The position numbers were made by a program, and so were the translations under genes. From contig NZ_JAAHGO010000054.1 in the NCBI RefSeq assembly GCF_010672455.1, forward strand, positions 1 through 60,008: a stretch of 60,008 bases of DNA, in the 5' to 3' direction. Under the pieces are notes generated by a model that did no database searches, was not told the DNA's origin, and saw only the letters and a list, made by a program, of their open reading frames with translations. Source of the DNA: Okeania sp. SIO2C9. GTDB taxonomy: Bacteria > Cyanobacteriota > Cyanobacteriia > Cyanobacteriales > Microcoleaceae. Of this stretch, positions 1 to 9,203 are shown piece by piece (positions within the stretch are counted from its first letter, which is position 1; every line of letters starts with the position of its first letter).

Positions 1-127
1 TGTAAGACTAGCGCCAAGGTAGCGGCAGCCTGTGTTAGCGGAGCTTTGCGGAGCGCAAAACGTCAACCCACCCAGGAGCTAAGGCTCGGCAGGAATCCCC
101 GTGCCTAACAGCCGGGGAGGATGTCAA
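1..127 (+). mobile_element. IS200/IS605-type right end (tnpB 3' tail / omega-RNA-like)
   Basis: The segment ends with a GC-rich hairpin (AATCCCCGTGCC...GCCGGGGAGG) followed by ATGTCAA. This is the usual layout of the right end of cyanobacterial IS200/IS605 elements, which overlaps the 3' end of tnpB and the guide-RNA scaffold. Near-copies lie at 43999-44190 and 59882-60008, both in the opposite orientation. Any tnpB belonging to this copy would lie upstream of the window. The hairpin and the match to the other two copies are seen directly; the omega-RNA role is inferred from the TnpB family. Confidence 0.75.
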
Positions 128-235
128 AGACTACTGTAGATTCCCCTAGGCACAGCTTCTAAGTGACTATTGACTACTTCTTTCTACTTCCTCAATGATG
201 ATTTTTAGTATAGCAATAGACAGATAGGTTAGGAC

Positions 236-305
236 TTATACTGATACTGATAATGGTCTTTAGACAGGGAAATATTTTTCCTACTGTTCCCTGTTCCCAG
301 ATCCA
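236..305. repeat. Dispersed repeat, second copy inverted at 51027-51087
   Basis: A stretch with the order GATAATG, TCTTTAGACAGGGAAAT, TTTTTCC, CTGTTCCC and AGATC occurs here and, reverse-complemented, at 51027-51087 upstream of crtD. No gene is seen in 128-321. The function is unknown; it may be part of a mobile-element end. Confidence 0.5.
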
Positions 306-321
306 GTGTTTCCTGCTTTTT

Positions 322-1776
322 TTAGAAAAAGCTTCCTCCATCAGGAAATTCATTGATTGGCGGATTTCCTGCAACAATTGGATCGCCTACAGTAACTCCT
401 AATCTTACTGGAGCAAGACTAATAAAACCGTCAGGGACACTTGCATTTAAGGAAAAACCTCCAATAGGAATAGTAGGTAGCTCTGTATAAGTCAGGCGCA
501 ACAGATATTGAAATTCTGGTGCTAAAGTTAACTCCGCAGGAACACTTATGGGAGTATTGGTTCCTGGTGAAAGAATTGTTACATCTGATGGAACTCCCGG
601 TCCAATTCTAGCATTAACACCACCACCACCATTATCGTTAGCTGCAACTAAAATAGCTTGTTGGTTAGCCTCAAGCACAGGAGTATTTGGAGGAAGTTGA
701 TAAACTTCTAATAAGGGGTCAAAACCATTATTTATACCGATCATATCGATTGTTAATGGAGTGCCTGGTGTAGCATTTAAGAGAAAATCCTCTTTAGAAA
801 CGAAACTCATGTCTTCACGATTTGTCACAACTTCATCACTTCCATCTATCTGTCCATCAAAACGGATAGTTTGTGGTTGAAGGTTAGGGTTTGGTGGTGT
901 TGGTGGATTAGGGGGTGTTGGTGTTGGTGGATTAGGGGGTGGTGGAGTATTAATATTTGCACTTGCTGGAAACAGAGTTAAATCATAGTTACTGGTAATA
1001 CCAGGAGCAGTCTGAAAAACATTGATAAAATATTCGCCGGGGGTTAATAAACCTGACTGAAATGCCTCATTTGACGCTCCTAAGTTGTTACCGCGGGCAA
1101 TTAAGTTACCATTGCTATCTAATACATCTACATCAAGATTGCCAGTAATATTTTGCAAGGCAATTCCTGAAGTTATGGGTTGCTCAACTGTAACGCGATA
1201 GTAGTCTGCTGTGTCAAAATCATTAATTGTCGCCGAGCGAGTTATGGGTATTTCGGGAAATATACTACCTAAAGGAGTAGCTGTATTTATACTATTGTTA
1301 CTATTATCAGTAAGACCAGGAGGATTTACTGGCGGATTGATGGGAGGGTTTACTGGTGGGTTGATGGGAGGACTTACTGGCGGGTTGACTGGCGGATTTA
1401 CTGGCGGGTTATTGGAACTAATAGAGACTAAATCAAGTTGATAATTTGTACCTCCTAGAGGAAAATCATTAAGTGGTTGAAATACTAATACTTGATAGTT
1501 ACCAGGATTTAGAGGAATGGTAAAATTTTCTGGGGTAGAAAGTGGTTGACCTCCTGCTCCACCAGGAATAGGATTTCCATTACTATCATTTACTAAGACA
1601 TCAGCACTGGTGATAATATCGAATAAGTTAACTTCTAATAATTGAGGTTCATTGATAGTAATATCATAAGAGTCGAAGCCATCTGTTGCTCCTACAGTGC
1701 CGAATAATGAAACGGTAAATCCTGGTACAAGATTAATTTGATTAGAATCAATTTGAAGTGCTAAAATTTCTTTCAT
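322..1776 (-). CDS. PPC-domain-like repeat protein with proline-rich linkers
   Basis: A 484-residue protein with three beta-rich domains. The first (about residues 10-115) and second (about 160-285) look like bacterial pre-peptidase C-terminal (PPC) domains, with DSYDITI/DYYRVTV strands, DSNGN loops and a PGEYFINVFQ-type strand. The third is at about 310-470. Linkers are proline/asparagine repeats (NPPVNPP... at about 125-155, PNPPTPTPPNPP at about 287-305). There is no clear signal peptide, so export, if any, would be by a leaderless route. Such proteins are usually extracellular or surface-associated in cyanobacteria. The start (ATG at 1776) is the only plausible one. The neighbours do not suggest an operon. 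The exact function is unknown. Confidence 0.7.
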   Translation of the reverse strand: MKEILALQIDSNQINLVPGFTVSLFGTVGATDGFDSYDITINEPQLLEVNLFDIITSADVLVNDSNGNPIPGGAGGQPLSTPENFTIPLNPGNYQVLVFQPLNDFPLGGTNYQLDLVSISSNNPPVNPPVNPPVSPPINPPVNPPINPPVNPPGLTDNSNNSINTATPLGSIFPEIPITRSATINDFDTADYYRVTVEQPITSGIALQNITGNLDVDVLDSNGNLIARGNNLGASNEAFQSGLLTPGEYFINVFQTAPGITSNYDLTLFPASANINTPPPPNPPTPTPPNPPTPPNPNLQPQTIRFDGQIDGSDEVVTNREDMSFVSKEDFLLNATPGTPLTIDMIGINNGFDPLLEVYQLPPNTPVLEANQQAILVAANDNGGGGVNARIGPGVPSDVTILSPGTNTPISVPAELTLAPEFQYLLRLTYTELPTIPIGGFSLNASVPDGFISLAPVRLGVTVGDPIVAGNPPINEFPDGGSFF

Positions 1777-1949
1777 TGTTAATGTTTTTTTCTTTATGTT
1801 GATGAATTATCAAGCTTTTTAGGTATTTGCAAAGTCTTTTAAACTTAAGAAGCTACTATTATTATAAGACTTTTTTCTTGTTAAAAAGGTTTCAATGGGG
1901 AGATGGGGAGATGTTCAACAATTAATTATTAATTATTAATTATTAATAA

Positions 1950-2143
1950 TTAGGGTCTGCTGATTAAATCTCAAATAATTGCCAGATAAAGGTTTTAGCC
2001 TTTTTAGGTATTGAAAAAGTACATGGTTTTCAGCTCTTCATGCTCAAAAAGCTAGCATTTTTAGCGCATAGTTGGGCAAAAAAATTATCCCCTACTCCCC
2101 CGCTCCCCTACTCCTGAAAAAAGACTTTTTCAGCAAACCCTAA
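1950..2143 (+). repeat. Miniature inverted-repeat element, family G (copy 1)
   Basis: The ends are TTAGGGTCTGCTGA and TCAGCAAACCCTAA, a 14-bp terminal inverted repeat with one mismatch. A second copy in the same orientation lies at 3829-4076. Both continue inward with TTAAATC and contain a variable CT-rich part. No ORF is present. An A-family element begins at its right end. Confidence 0.75.
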
Positions 2144-2292
2144 TTACCTCTCCTTGAAAAGAAGAGGATTGACAAAGAGATGAAAATTTTTTCTTCTCTT
2201 GGTCTGATGGATATGGCACAGGTTTCCTCGCCATGCTTCGACCGCTGTTTCTCCTTTAAAGGAGAGGCTTTAAACCTTAATTCTTCGGTAAT
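2141..2292 (+). repeat. Miniature element, family A (copy A1)
   Basis: It shows the family-A order: AATTACCTCTCC hairpin, AGAGGATTGAC, GGATATGGC, GACCGC, a CCTTTAAAGG hairpin with GGCTTTAAA, then TTCGGTAAT. It is a compact form without the long AT tandem tails. Confidence 0.75.
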
Positions 2293-2316
2293 CAAACATA
2301 GCATTACTATTCTTGA

Positions 2317-2522
<206 letters not shown>

Positions 2523-3662
2523 TTACAGCATTTTTTCCACTACTTCTGTTGCTAAACCAAAGGATAAAGTCATACCTGCTCCACTCAAAGCATTAATAAT
2601 TGTGACTCCCGTTTCTGGTTGAGCGATAAATTCAGTTTTGCCTGGAAGTTTGGCATAAACTCCATGCCAAGTTTCCGCAATTTCTAATGTAGGAACCTGA
2701 GCAAATTTTTTCAAGTAATCTAATATATATTGATTGATTTGTACTCGGTCGAAAGGTTCTGGGTTCAAACCGTATTCATGGGAATCACCAATAATTAATT
2801 CACCTACTGCATTTTGTGACATCATTACATGAATTCCCCACTCAGGAAAATGGGGAGTTTCTGTTTCAATTCTGGTTTTGAGTGCTGCTAAAGATGGGCA
2901 GTGTGCAAAGGAAGTGTAATGAGTCAAGGTTAAACCGCCACATAATGCTACACCAGCACACCAGTTTTCAGGTTGAGGAACTGTTCGCATCATTTGTAAT
3001 TTTACTTTCGTCATCCCACTGTTGGCAAAAGTATCAGGATATAAAGTTTCAAAGTCAGCTCCACTACAGACAAAAATACGATCTGCTTGCCATTTTTCTC
3101 CACCTGCTGTGAGATAAGGATGGGAAATTTCTGTGACGACTGTGCCGAATTTGAACTCAACATTGTATTCTGCTGATAAGAAACCTGGTATTTTTTTGAT
3201 TGCTTCTCTGGGGTCAACTATTATTTCTGTTGCGCTCCACAATGCTCCTAATAAACCATCAGTAATTACGGCAGGAGTTTTTTCTGCTACTTGCTCGGGT
3301 GTGAGCAAAGCTAATGTCTCTTGTTCTTGTTGAGTTGTAGTTTCTATGAATTCCTTGATTACTTGTAGTTCATCTTCTCGGTAGGCAAGATGTAGGGAAC
3401 CACATCGATCTAAATGAAAACCTGCTTTTGCTCCGACTTCTAACCAAATTTCTCTTGATTTGAGAGCGCGATCGCGTAATTCTCCATATGGCTGTCCAAT
3501 TGGCCAAATCATACCAAAGTTACGAATAGATGCTCCTACTGCATAAGAGTTTCTTTCAAATACTACTACTTTGAGGCCAAGTTTGGCAACTGCTAAAGCG
3601 TGAGCTAAACCAACGATACCTGCACCGACAACGATAACATCTGCCTGATGAATTTGAGTCAT
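2523..3662 (-). CDS. FAD-dependent oxidoreductase, TIGR03364 type (phosphonate catabolism)
   Basis: A 379-residue DAO-fold enzyme. The N terminus has the FAD-binding motif VVGAGIVGLAHA (about residues 10-21) followed by an acidic strand end (FER). The segment SIRNFGMIWPIGQP (about 45-58) is characteristic of the TIGR03364 family, and the C terminus has ALSGAGMTLSFGLA. Members typically sit beside a phosphonatase-like HAD hydrolase, as here (4080-4805, same strand), and are thought to oxidatively deaminate an aminophosphonate to the aldehyde cleaved by that hydrolase. The substrate (2-aminoethylphosphonate derivative or 1-hydroxy analogue) cannot be told from sequence. The two genes are 417 bp apart with a miniature element between them, so co-transcription is uncertain. 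Confidence 0.8.
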   Translation of the reverse strand: MTQIHQADVIVVGAGIVGLAHALAVAKLGLKVVVFERNSYAVGASIRNFGMIWPIGQPYGELRDRALKSREIWLEVGAKAGFHLDRCGSLHLAYREDELQVIKEFIETTTQQEQETLALLTPEQVAEKTPAVITDGLLGALWSATEIIVDPREAIKKIPGFLSAEYNVEFKFGTVVTEISHPYLTAGGEKWQADRIFVCSGADFETLYPDTFANSGMTKVKLQMMRTVPQPENWCAGVALCGGLTLTHYTSFAHCPSLAALKTRIETETPHFPEWGIHVMMSQNAVGELIIGDSHEYGLNPEPFDRVQINQYILDYLKKFAQVPTLEIAETWHGVYAKLPGKTEFIAQPETGVTIINALSGAGMTLSFGLATEVVEKML

Positions 3663-3712
3663 ATTTTATTTCCTACTTTTTCTAATAGCGTTTCTCAAGT
3701 TACTGAGATAAA

Positions 3713-3790
3713 TTGGACTTACGCACTGACAATAAATATAGGTCTTTGTGCGTTACGCTAATGCGCTTCACACCCTACTGGACTGACACA
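3713..3790 (+). repeat. Family D half-element (GGACTTACGCA end)
   Basis: The sequence begins GGACTTACGCACTGACA, the left end of family D (complete copies at 10224-10312 and 54153-54267). No matching right end is visible, so it is a remnant. The rest of 3663-3828 shows only a GTGCGTTACGCTAATGCGC-type palindrome and no gene. Confidence 0.5.
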
Positions 3791-3828
3791 CTTTTCAAGG
3801 AGAGTAATTGTTAATTATTAATTATTAA

Positions 3829-4076
<248 letters not shown>

Positions 4077-4079
4077 TTA

Positions 4080-4805
4080 TTAATTGTTGAACATTTTGTC
4101 TTTTAATTCTAAGAGTGAGTTGAGTAATCCATCATTGCGGTATTGTGCTAATTGTTCTTTTGTGTGAGTACCATTTGTTACACCAAAAGTATATAAACAG
4201 TTAGCATGAATTCCTGCTTCTAAGTCAGAAGGAGTATCCCCAATTTTAATGACAGTTTGTGAGTCTTTTATTCCTAGTTTGTACATTGCTTTTTGAATCA
4301 TATAGGGTGTGGGACGACCTTCGTTATTATAAATTTCTGTGGGAGTAATAGAGGCTTGAATAATTGATTTTTGGTCTCCAATATAATCACTATTTAAATT
4401 TTTATCCCATCCTAAACGGTGTAATATAATGTTAGTTACTTCTCGATAAAATCCAGTTGTTAAAGCTATTTTTATATCTTGCGATCGCAACCAAGTGAAA
4501 ATTTCTAAACACCCGTTTGTTGGTTCTACAAGCTGAGTTTTGTAGTGATTTTCCAGGATTTCTTTAAATTTAGTAAAAGAGGTTTCAACTTTAGTGGAAT
4601 AATCAGGATGTTCTTGACCTATTTGTGCTTGCCAAAGTGTTTCAAGAACTAATTTTTTCGACCATCCCATCATTGAATTTACCTGTTCTGCTTTTGCGTC
4701 AAGTCCTGTAGTTGCAGCAGCTTCTAAAAAACAATTTTGGACTTCATTTTGGTCTTTGACAGTAGTACCTGCCATATCAAAGACTACTAATTTAACTTTT
4801 GACAT
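4080..4805 (-). CDS. Phosphonatase-like HAD hydrolase (TIGR03351/PhnX-like)
   Basis: A 241-residue protein from the MSKVKL start at 4805; an upstream in-frame ATG at 4847 would add a poorly supported hydrophobic leader. Motif I is VFDMAGTTV, the DxAGT form that marks phosphonatases instead of the usual DxDxT. In the cap domain MMGWSKK aligns with the PhnX segment that carries the Schiff-base lysine. Motif IV is KIGDTPSDLEAG. The family is expected to split the C-P bond of phosphonoacetaldehyde or a close relative, releasing phosphate. Together with the FAD oxidoreductase downstream on the same strand it makes a two-step phosphonate-use module. The substrate is inferred. Confidence 0.82.
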   Translation of the reverse strand: MSKVKLVVFDMAGTTVKDQNEVQNCFLEAAATTGLDAKAEQVNSMMGWSKKLVLETLWQAQIGQEHPDYSTKVETSFTKFKEILENHYKTQLVEPTNGCLEIFTWLRSQDIKIALTTGFYREVTNIILHRLGWDKNLNSDYIGDQKSIIQASITPTEIYNNEGRPTPYMIQKAMYKLGIKDSQTVIKIGDTPSDLEAGIHANCLYTFGVTNGTHTKEQLAQYRNDGLLNSLLELKDKMFNN

Positions 4806-4946
4806 AAGTAAATTATTTGGAATTAATATAAACACTATAATATACATTTACAGGGAACAGGGAACAGGGGGGAATAATTGATGACCTATCATAATAATTG
4901 ATTTTATTTTTGATTTATGGAGATGTCTAATAGAAATTATCATAAA

Positions 4947-5167
4947 TTACCGAATAATTAATAATTAATAATTAATAATTAAATAATTCTGGTTTAAAGC
5001 CTCCCATTTTAAGGGGAAAAAAAGCGGTTGAGGGATGGCGAGGTCTCCTCGCCATATCCAATCGACCAAGAGAATAAATAATATTTCTTTATCTTCAATC
5101 AAGAGCGGTTTTAACCAGAGGTAATTATCAATTATCAATTATCCATTATCAATTATCAATTAATGAA
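4947..5167 (-). repeat. Miniature element, family A (copy A2)
   Basis: Reverse orientation: TTACCG end, AT-rich tandem AATTAATAATT, GCCTCCC hairpin, AGCGGTTGAGGGATGGCGAG, CATATCCAATCGACCAAGAG, then AGGTAATTATC and tandem AATTATC units. It fills most of 4848-5294. No gene is seen there. Confidence 0.8.
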
Positions 5168-5465
5168 ATCAGCCTTTTTTTAATCGTTGTTTTATAGAGT
5201 TATCCTCATAAAAGTCTCTTGATTAAGTTTTCATTTGACATTAAAAAATACAGTCATTATAATAACCGATGTAGAGATAAAGGTCGATTCTTCTATGCTT
5301 CTGAAATACAAGTACAAGCTAAAACCTCATAAGAGCCAAGCGGTTATTATTGCTAATTGGTTAGAAATGGCTAGAAAGCAATATAACTACAGGTTAGCTG
5401 AAAGGTTGAATTGGTTTGAATCAACGCGCACACCAGTAAACGCTTGCCCACTGAATGTTTCAGTA

Positions 5466-5493
5466 GTAGGGACGTTGCATGCAACGTCCGTAC
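5466..5493. repeat. 28-bp palindromic repeat inserted in frame within tnpB
   Basis: GTAGGGACGTTGCA is followed by its near-perfect reverse complement, with one mismatch. A perfect copy stands alone at 24991-25018. Here it is translated as VGTLHATSV inside TnpB without breaking the frame. Confidence 0.8.
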
Positions 5494-6623
5494 ACCGGAT
5501 TTATCAAAACATTCCTGAGTTTAGAACACAAACACGCGACGGTAGAAAAAAGGACAGTAACGGTAATCCAATAACCAACAAAGGCGATAAACATCCGAAT
5601 ATAATTAATGGGTATGTTTTGTGGGAAACTGTACAACTAGCAGATTTAGCACAAACCAAAAATTTTTTCCCTGAATATAAGTCTATGCATTCTCAGGTTT
5701 TACAGGATGTTATCCAAAGAGTACAAACCACTATGGATAACTTCACTAAACCTGATAAAAACGGTAAAACCAGCGGTAGACCTAGATTTAAAGGAAAACA
5801 TTACTACAATTCCTTTAGCTATCCTCAATTATCCAATACCAACATTGTCAAAAATGCTAACGGTCTTACCAGTGCCAATTTACCAAAGATTGGATTAGTT
5901 CCTTTTGTCTATAATCGCCAAATAACAGCAGGTTTCAAGGTTAAGACAGGTACAGTAATTCGAGAAGCAGACGGGTTTTATATTAGCTTCACGATAGAGG
6001 ATAAGACCGTACCTGTAGAGGTTGCAGGAATTAAACCCACCTTAGATAACTCAAAAGGCATTGATTTAGGATTGTTATACTATGCTGTTACCAGTGATGG
6101 TGAATTCTTAGAAGTACCAAAATTTTTCAGAAAATCTGAACATAGATTATCTAAACTTCAGGTTAGATTAGCCAAGAAATCAAAGCATTCTAAGGCGTGG
6201 AAAATACTCAAGCGCAAAATATCTAAATTGCACCAACTGATAGCTAGACAGCGTTTAGACTGGCAATTCAAGCTGGCTTATCATCTGTTTTCAGATGTAA
6301 GTGTGATTTTTGTAGAAGACCTGCAAATAGCTTCTTTAGTCAGACGTTGCAAAGCCAAATTAGGCAAAAATGGTCAGTTTTTACATAATGGTCAATCAGC
6401 AAAATTAGGATTGAATAAGTCTTTACAGGATGCAGCTTTTGGTCAGTTTGTTCAGGTTTTAGAATATGTTGCCTGGAAACTTGGCAAGAGAATGATCAAA
6501 GTAGACCCAAAAGGTACATCTCAACATTGTTGGGAGTGTTTGAATAAAGTCTCTAAAAGCTTATCAGAACGATGGCATTCATGTATTGAATGTGGACAAG
6601 AGCTAGATAGGGACTATAACTCA

Positions 6624-6672
6624 CCCACCCCTCTAGCTCCCCTCCCAGGAGGGGATGGGGGTGGGTAGGATT
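6624..6672. repeat. 49-bp palindromic insertion (CCCACCCCTC / GGGATGGGGGTGGG)
   Basis: An inverted-repeat insertion between the Ser and Ala codons of the conserved TnpB segment DRDYNS-AIN. The centre is CTCCCAGGAGGGGA. Related sequence (ACCCACCCCTCGCCCCTCC ... CCCAGGAGGGGA) is present intergenically at about 53979-54020. The exact edges are deduced by restoring the TnpB frame. Confidence 0.75.
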
Positions 6673-6680
6673 GCTATCAA

Positions 6681-6778
6681 CACAGAGGGAGGACATCACC
6701 TCTGTCAAAACTGCGGTCAGGGTTTCTCTGGCTGAAGAATCCCGCGTTGTTGTAAGCGCAACGTCGGGAGTATGTCAA
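6681..6778 (+). mobile_element. Right end of the tnpB element (omega-RNA 3' region)
   Basis: GAGGGAGGACATCACCTCTG is followed by AATCCCGCGTTGTTG and a hairpin ending CGGGAGTATGTCAA. A close copy without a tnpB occurs at 48151-48255. The end lies 49 bp before the start of the kinase gene. Confidence 0.75.
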
Positions 6779-6827
6779 GGTTCAATTTTCTGTCCAATGT
6801 ATCAAAGGTCTAAAAAATTTACTAATT

Positions 6828-8669
6828 ATGACGAATCTACCAGAGTTTTTTAACCAACGTTATCAAGTTCAACAAGAACTAGGTTGTAATCCAAATGGGG
6901 GTCGCATTACTTATTTGTCAACTGATACTATGACAAAAACACCTGTTGTAACTAAACAATATCAATTTGCTAATTGGGCAGAATACGATAGTTATCATCG
7001 AGAAATTGAACTACTGCAACAAATCAATCATCCTAGTATTCCGCGTTATTTAGATTCATTTGAAACAGAAAATGGCTTTTGCTTAGTACAAGAGTACAAA
7101 AATGCCCCCTCTCTTGACCCAAAACAACATTGGACAGTAGCAGAAATTAAACAAATTGCTCAAGCAGTATTAGAAGTTTTAGTTTATCTACAACAGCAAG
7201 TACCACCAATTATTCATCGGGATATTAAACCAGAAAATATCTTAGTTGAACGCAACGTTACTCAACTAAAAGTTTACTTAGTAGATTTTGGATTTGCTCG
7301 CAGTGGGTATGGTAATGTAGCAATTAGTAGTGCAGTCAAAGGCACTTTAGGATTTATGCCACCAGAACAATTGTTCAATAGGGAACTCACAAAAGCATCA
7401 GATTTGTACAGTTTAGGTGCAACTTTAATCTGTTTATTAACTAATACAAAATCCAGAGAAATCGGCAAATTAATTGATGATAGTTATCGAATTAATTTTA
7501 AAAAATTGTTGCCAAAATTAGAACCAGCATTTGTTAATTGGTTAGAAAAAATGCTGGAACCAAATTTAAAACATCGCTTCCCCAATGCTGATATTGCTCT
7601 CAAAATGCTGAAATCTATTGATGATGCTGGAGATATGAAAACTAAAACAATGCAATTTGGGATGAAAAAAACTAGGAAAATATTTGCTGGGGTGGCAACA
7701 ATTAGTTTGTGCTTAATAGCATTTTCTAGTACCATAGCAGCACTAACAACCTGGGGTGAAAATAAATGGTTAAATTCTCGGATAGAGCTAGAAATATCTC
7801 GTTCTAATGCGAGGAAGCAGCATTTGCAGCAAGTTTTATTGCAAACAGGTCAGTGTCCTCGGTGTGAGTTAAACAATATTAACTTAGCTTATGCAAACTT
7901 GAAAGATGTCAACCTCAAAGATGCTAGTCTAGAAGGTGCGGATCTCAATAATACTAACCTTGAAGATGCCGATCTATGGAAAGCAAGTTTGGGAGGTATT
8001 AACCTTTCATCTGCTAACTTATCAAATGCTGACTTGAGAGGTGCTAAACTCAGATACGCAAATTTACAGTCTGCTAACCTCTGGAGTGCTAATCTCGGAT
8101 ATGCTAATCTGTGGAATGTGAACTTGAGTCAAGCAAATCTTCGAGATACTAATTTGTGGGGAGCTAACCTTGGTTATGCCAAGCTAGAAAACGCTAACCT
8201 GAAAAATGCTAATCTTTTAGGAGCAAATTTATTTAGTGCTGAGTTAGAGAATGCCGATCTCGAAAATGCGAATTTGAAGAATGCCAAGTTAGATGGTGTT
8301 AATCTCAAGGGTGCTAAGTTAAAACAGGCTAATCTTAAAGATGCTGTACTTGCAGGATACAAAGGTCATGGTTATCGCAGTGTGAATTTAGAAAATGCCG
8401 ACCTCGAAAGTGCTAATCTCGAAGGTAGTAATCTCGAAAATGCTAATCTACTGGGTGCTTATTTGAAGAATGCTAATCTTAGGGAAGCTTCTCTCGAAGG
8501 TGCGGACTTACGGGGTGCTAATCTTACGAATGCTAATCTCAGCAAAGCTTATTTACGAGGTGCAAATCTTCGTGGGGTCAATCTTAGCGGTGCTAAACTG
8601 GATACTGCAAATATTCGAGATACTGACCTCAAAGGTGCAATCATGCCTGACGGAAGTATTCATCCTTAA
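6828..8669 (+). CDS. Membrane Ser/Thr protein kinase with pentapeptide-repeat C terminus
   Basis: 613 residues. The kinase domain (about 1-275) has a Lys in VVTKQY, the catalytic loop HRDIKPENIL (about 133-142), DFGFA (about 155-159), GTLGFMPPEQ (about 173-182) and SDLYSLGATL. The glycine-rich loop is atypical (LGCNPNGGRIT). A single membrane segment follows at about 284-306 (IFAGVATISLCLIAFSSTIA). From about 345 to the end are roughly fifty A(D/N)LxN pentapeptide repeats, which form a right-handed quadrilateral helix and would lie on the other side of the membrane. The arrangement resembles SpkB-type cyanobacterial kinases, but the N-terminal cysteine motif of SpkB is not present. The tnpB element ends 49 bp upstream, so its original promoter may be displaced. 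The signal sensed is unknown. Confidence 0.88.
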   Translation: MTNLPEFFNQRYQVQQELGCNPNGGRITYLSTDTMTKTPVVTKQYQFANWAEYDSYHREIELLQQINHPSIPRYLDSFETENGFCLVQEYKNAPSLDPKQHWTVAEIKQIAQAVLEVLVYLQQQVPPIIHRDIKPENILVERNVTQLKVYLVDFGFARSGYGNVAISSAVKGTLGFMPPEQLFNRELTKASDLYSLGATLICLLTNTKSREIGKLIDDSYRINFKKLLPKLEPAFVNWLEKMLEPNLKHRFPNADIALKMLKSIDDAGDMKTKTMQFGMKKTRKIFAGVATISLCLIAFSSTIAALTTWGENKWLNSRIELEISRSNARKQHLQQVLLQTGQCPRCELNNINLAYANLKDVNLKDASLEGADLNNTNLEDADLWKASLGGINLSSANLSNADLRGAKLRYANLQSANLWSANLGYANLWNVNLSQANLRDTNLWGANLGYAKLENANLKNANLLGANLFSAELENADLENANLKNAKLDGVNLKGAKLKQANLKDAVLAGYKGHGYRSVNLENADLESANLEGSNLENANLLGAYLKNANLREASLEGADLRGANLTNANLSKAYLRGANLRGVNLSGAKLDTANIRDTDLKGAIMPDGSIHP

Positions 8670-8845
8670 TGAGAAGTCAAAAGTCAAAAGTTAAAAGTCA
8701 AAAGTTAGAAGTTAGAAGTTAAGAGGTCATTTCAGTTATCAGTTATCAGTTATCAGTACCTATAGCTTAAGCAAAAGGCTTGAGATCGGGAATATTCTAT
8801 TTTTTTATCCCCTTAAAAGGGGCTGGATCATAATTTTTTGCTAAA
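8670..8845 (+). repeat. AAAAGTC heptamers and a short family-A-like element
   Basis: Tandem AAAAGTC/AGTTAGA units (8676-8725) are followed by TCATTTCAGTTATCAGTTATC, a pause at AGTACCT, GGCTTGAGATC..GAATATTCT and a CCCCTTAAAAGGGG hairpin. This matches copy A8 at 55169-55285 (opposite strand) except for its right end. The rest of 8846-9203 shows no gene; GGTTAAATATTTTTGGAG with GCTCAAAT..CCCGTTA at 9110-9155 recurs near 43880-43915. Confidence 0.6.
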
Positions 8846-9203
8846 GAAGAAAGGTAAAGATAATTTTAGTATTTCTTAGGTACTGTCAGTTCTTAAATTT
8901 TATTTATAACTGACCCGTCCGAACTGGAATTAAAGGTATTTGATATATAAAGAGGCATGATTTAGATATTTTTTATCTATTTTTTCATATTTTTCAAAAT
9001 TACTTATAATTACCAGGTTAGGGGTATTTAATCATAGAAATTAATTCAGGTTTAAACATTTAAAACTTTATTTCAATTATCAAAATAATTGGATATAAAA
9101 ACCAGCTTTTTAAGGTTAAATATTTTTGGAGTCTTGCTCAAATCCCCGTTAAAAAAATAACTTCTGACTTCTAACTTCGTTAACCCCTATATATTAATAT
9201 AAA

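Larger units (their letters stand above)
5295..6735 (+). pseudogene. tnpB: tnpB RNA-guided nuclease gene with 3' end interrupted
   Basis: TnpB of an IS200/IS605-type element. The ATG at 5295 begins MLLKYKYKLKP, the usual TnpB N terminus. RuvC-like residues are visible: Asp about 257 (GIDLGLL), Glu about 341 (FVEDLQI) and Asp about 440 (DRDYNS), with CxxC pairs (CWEC, CIEC) of the zinc finger. The reading frame then runs into a 49-bp insert at 6624-6672 and stops at a TAG (6666-6668). Removing the insert restores a normal tail (AINTEGGHHLCQNCGQGFSG, stop at 6733-6735). All three catalytic acids precede the insert, so a shortened 457-residue protein could still fold. A second palindromic insertion lies in frame at 5466-5493. 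The element's right end overlaps the 3' end. Confidence 0.85.
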
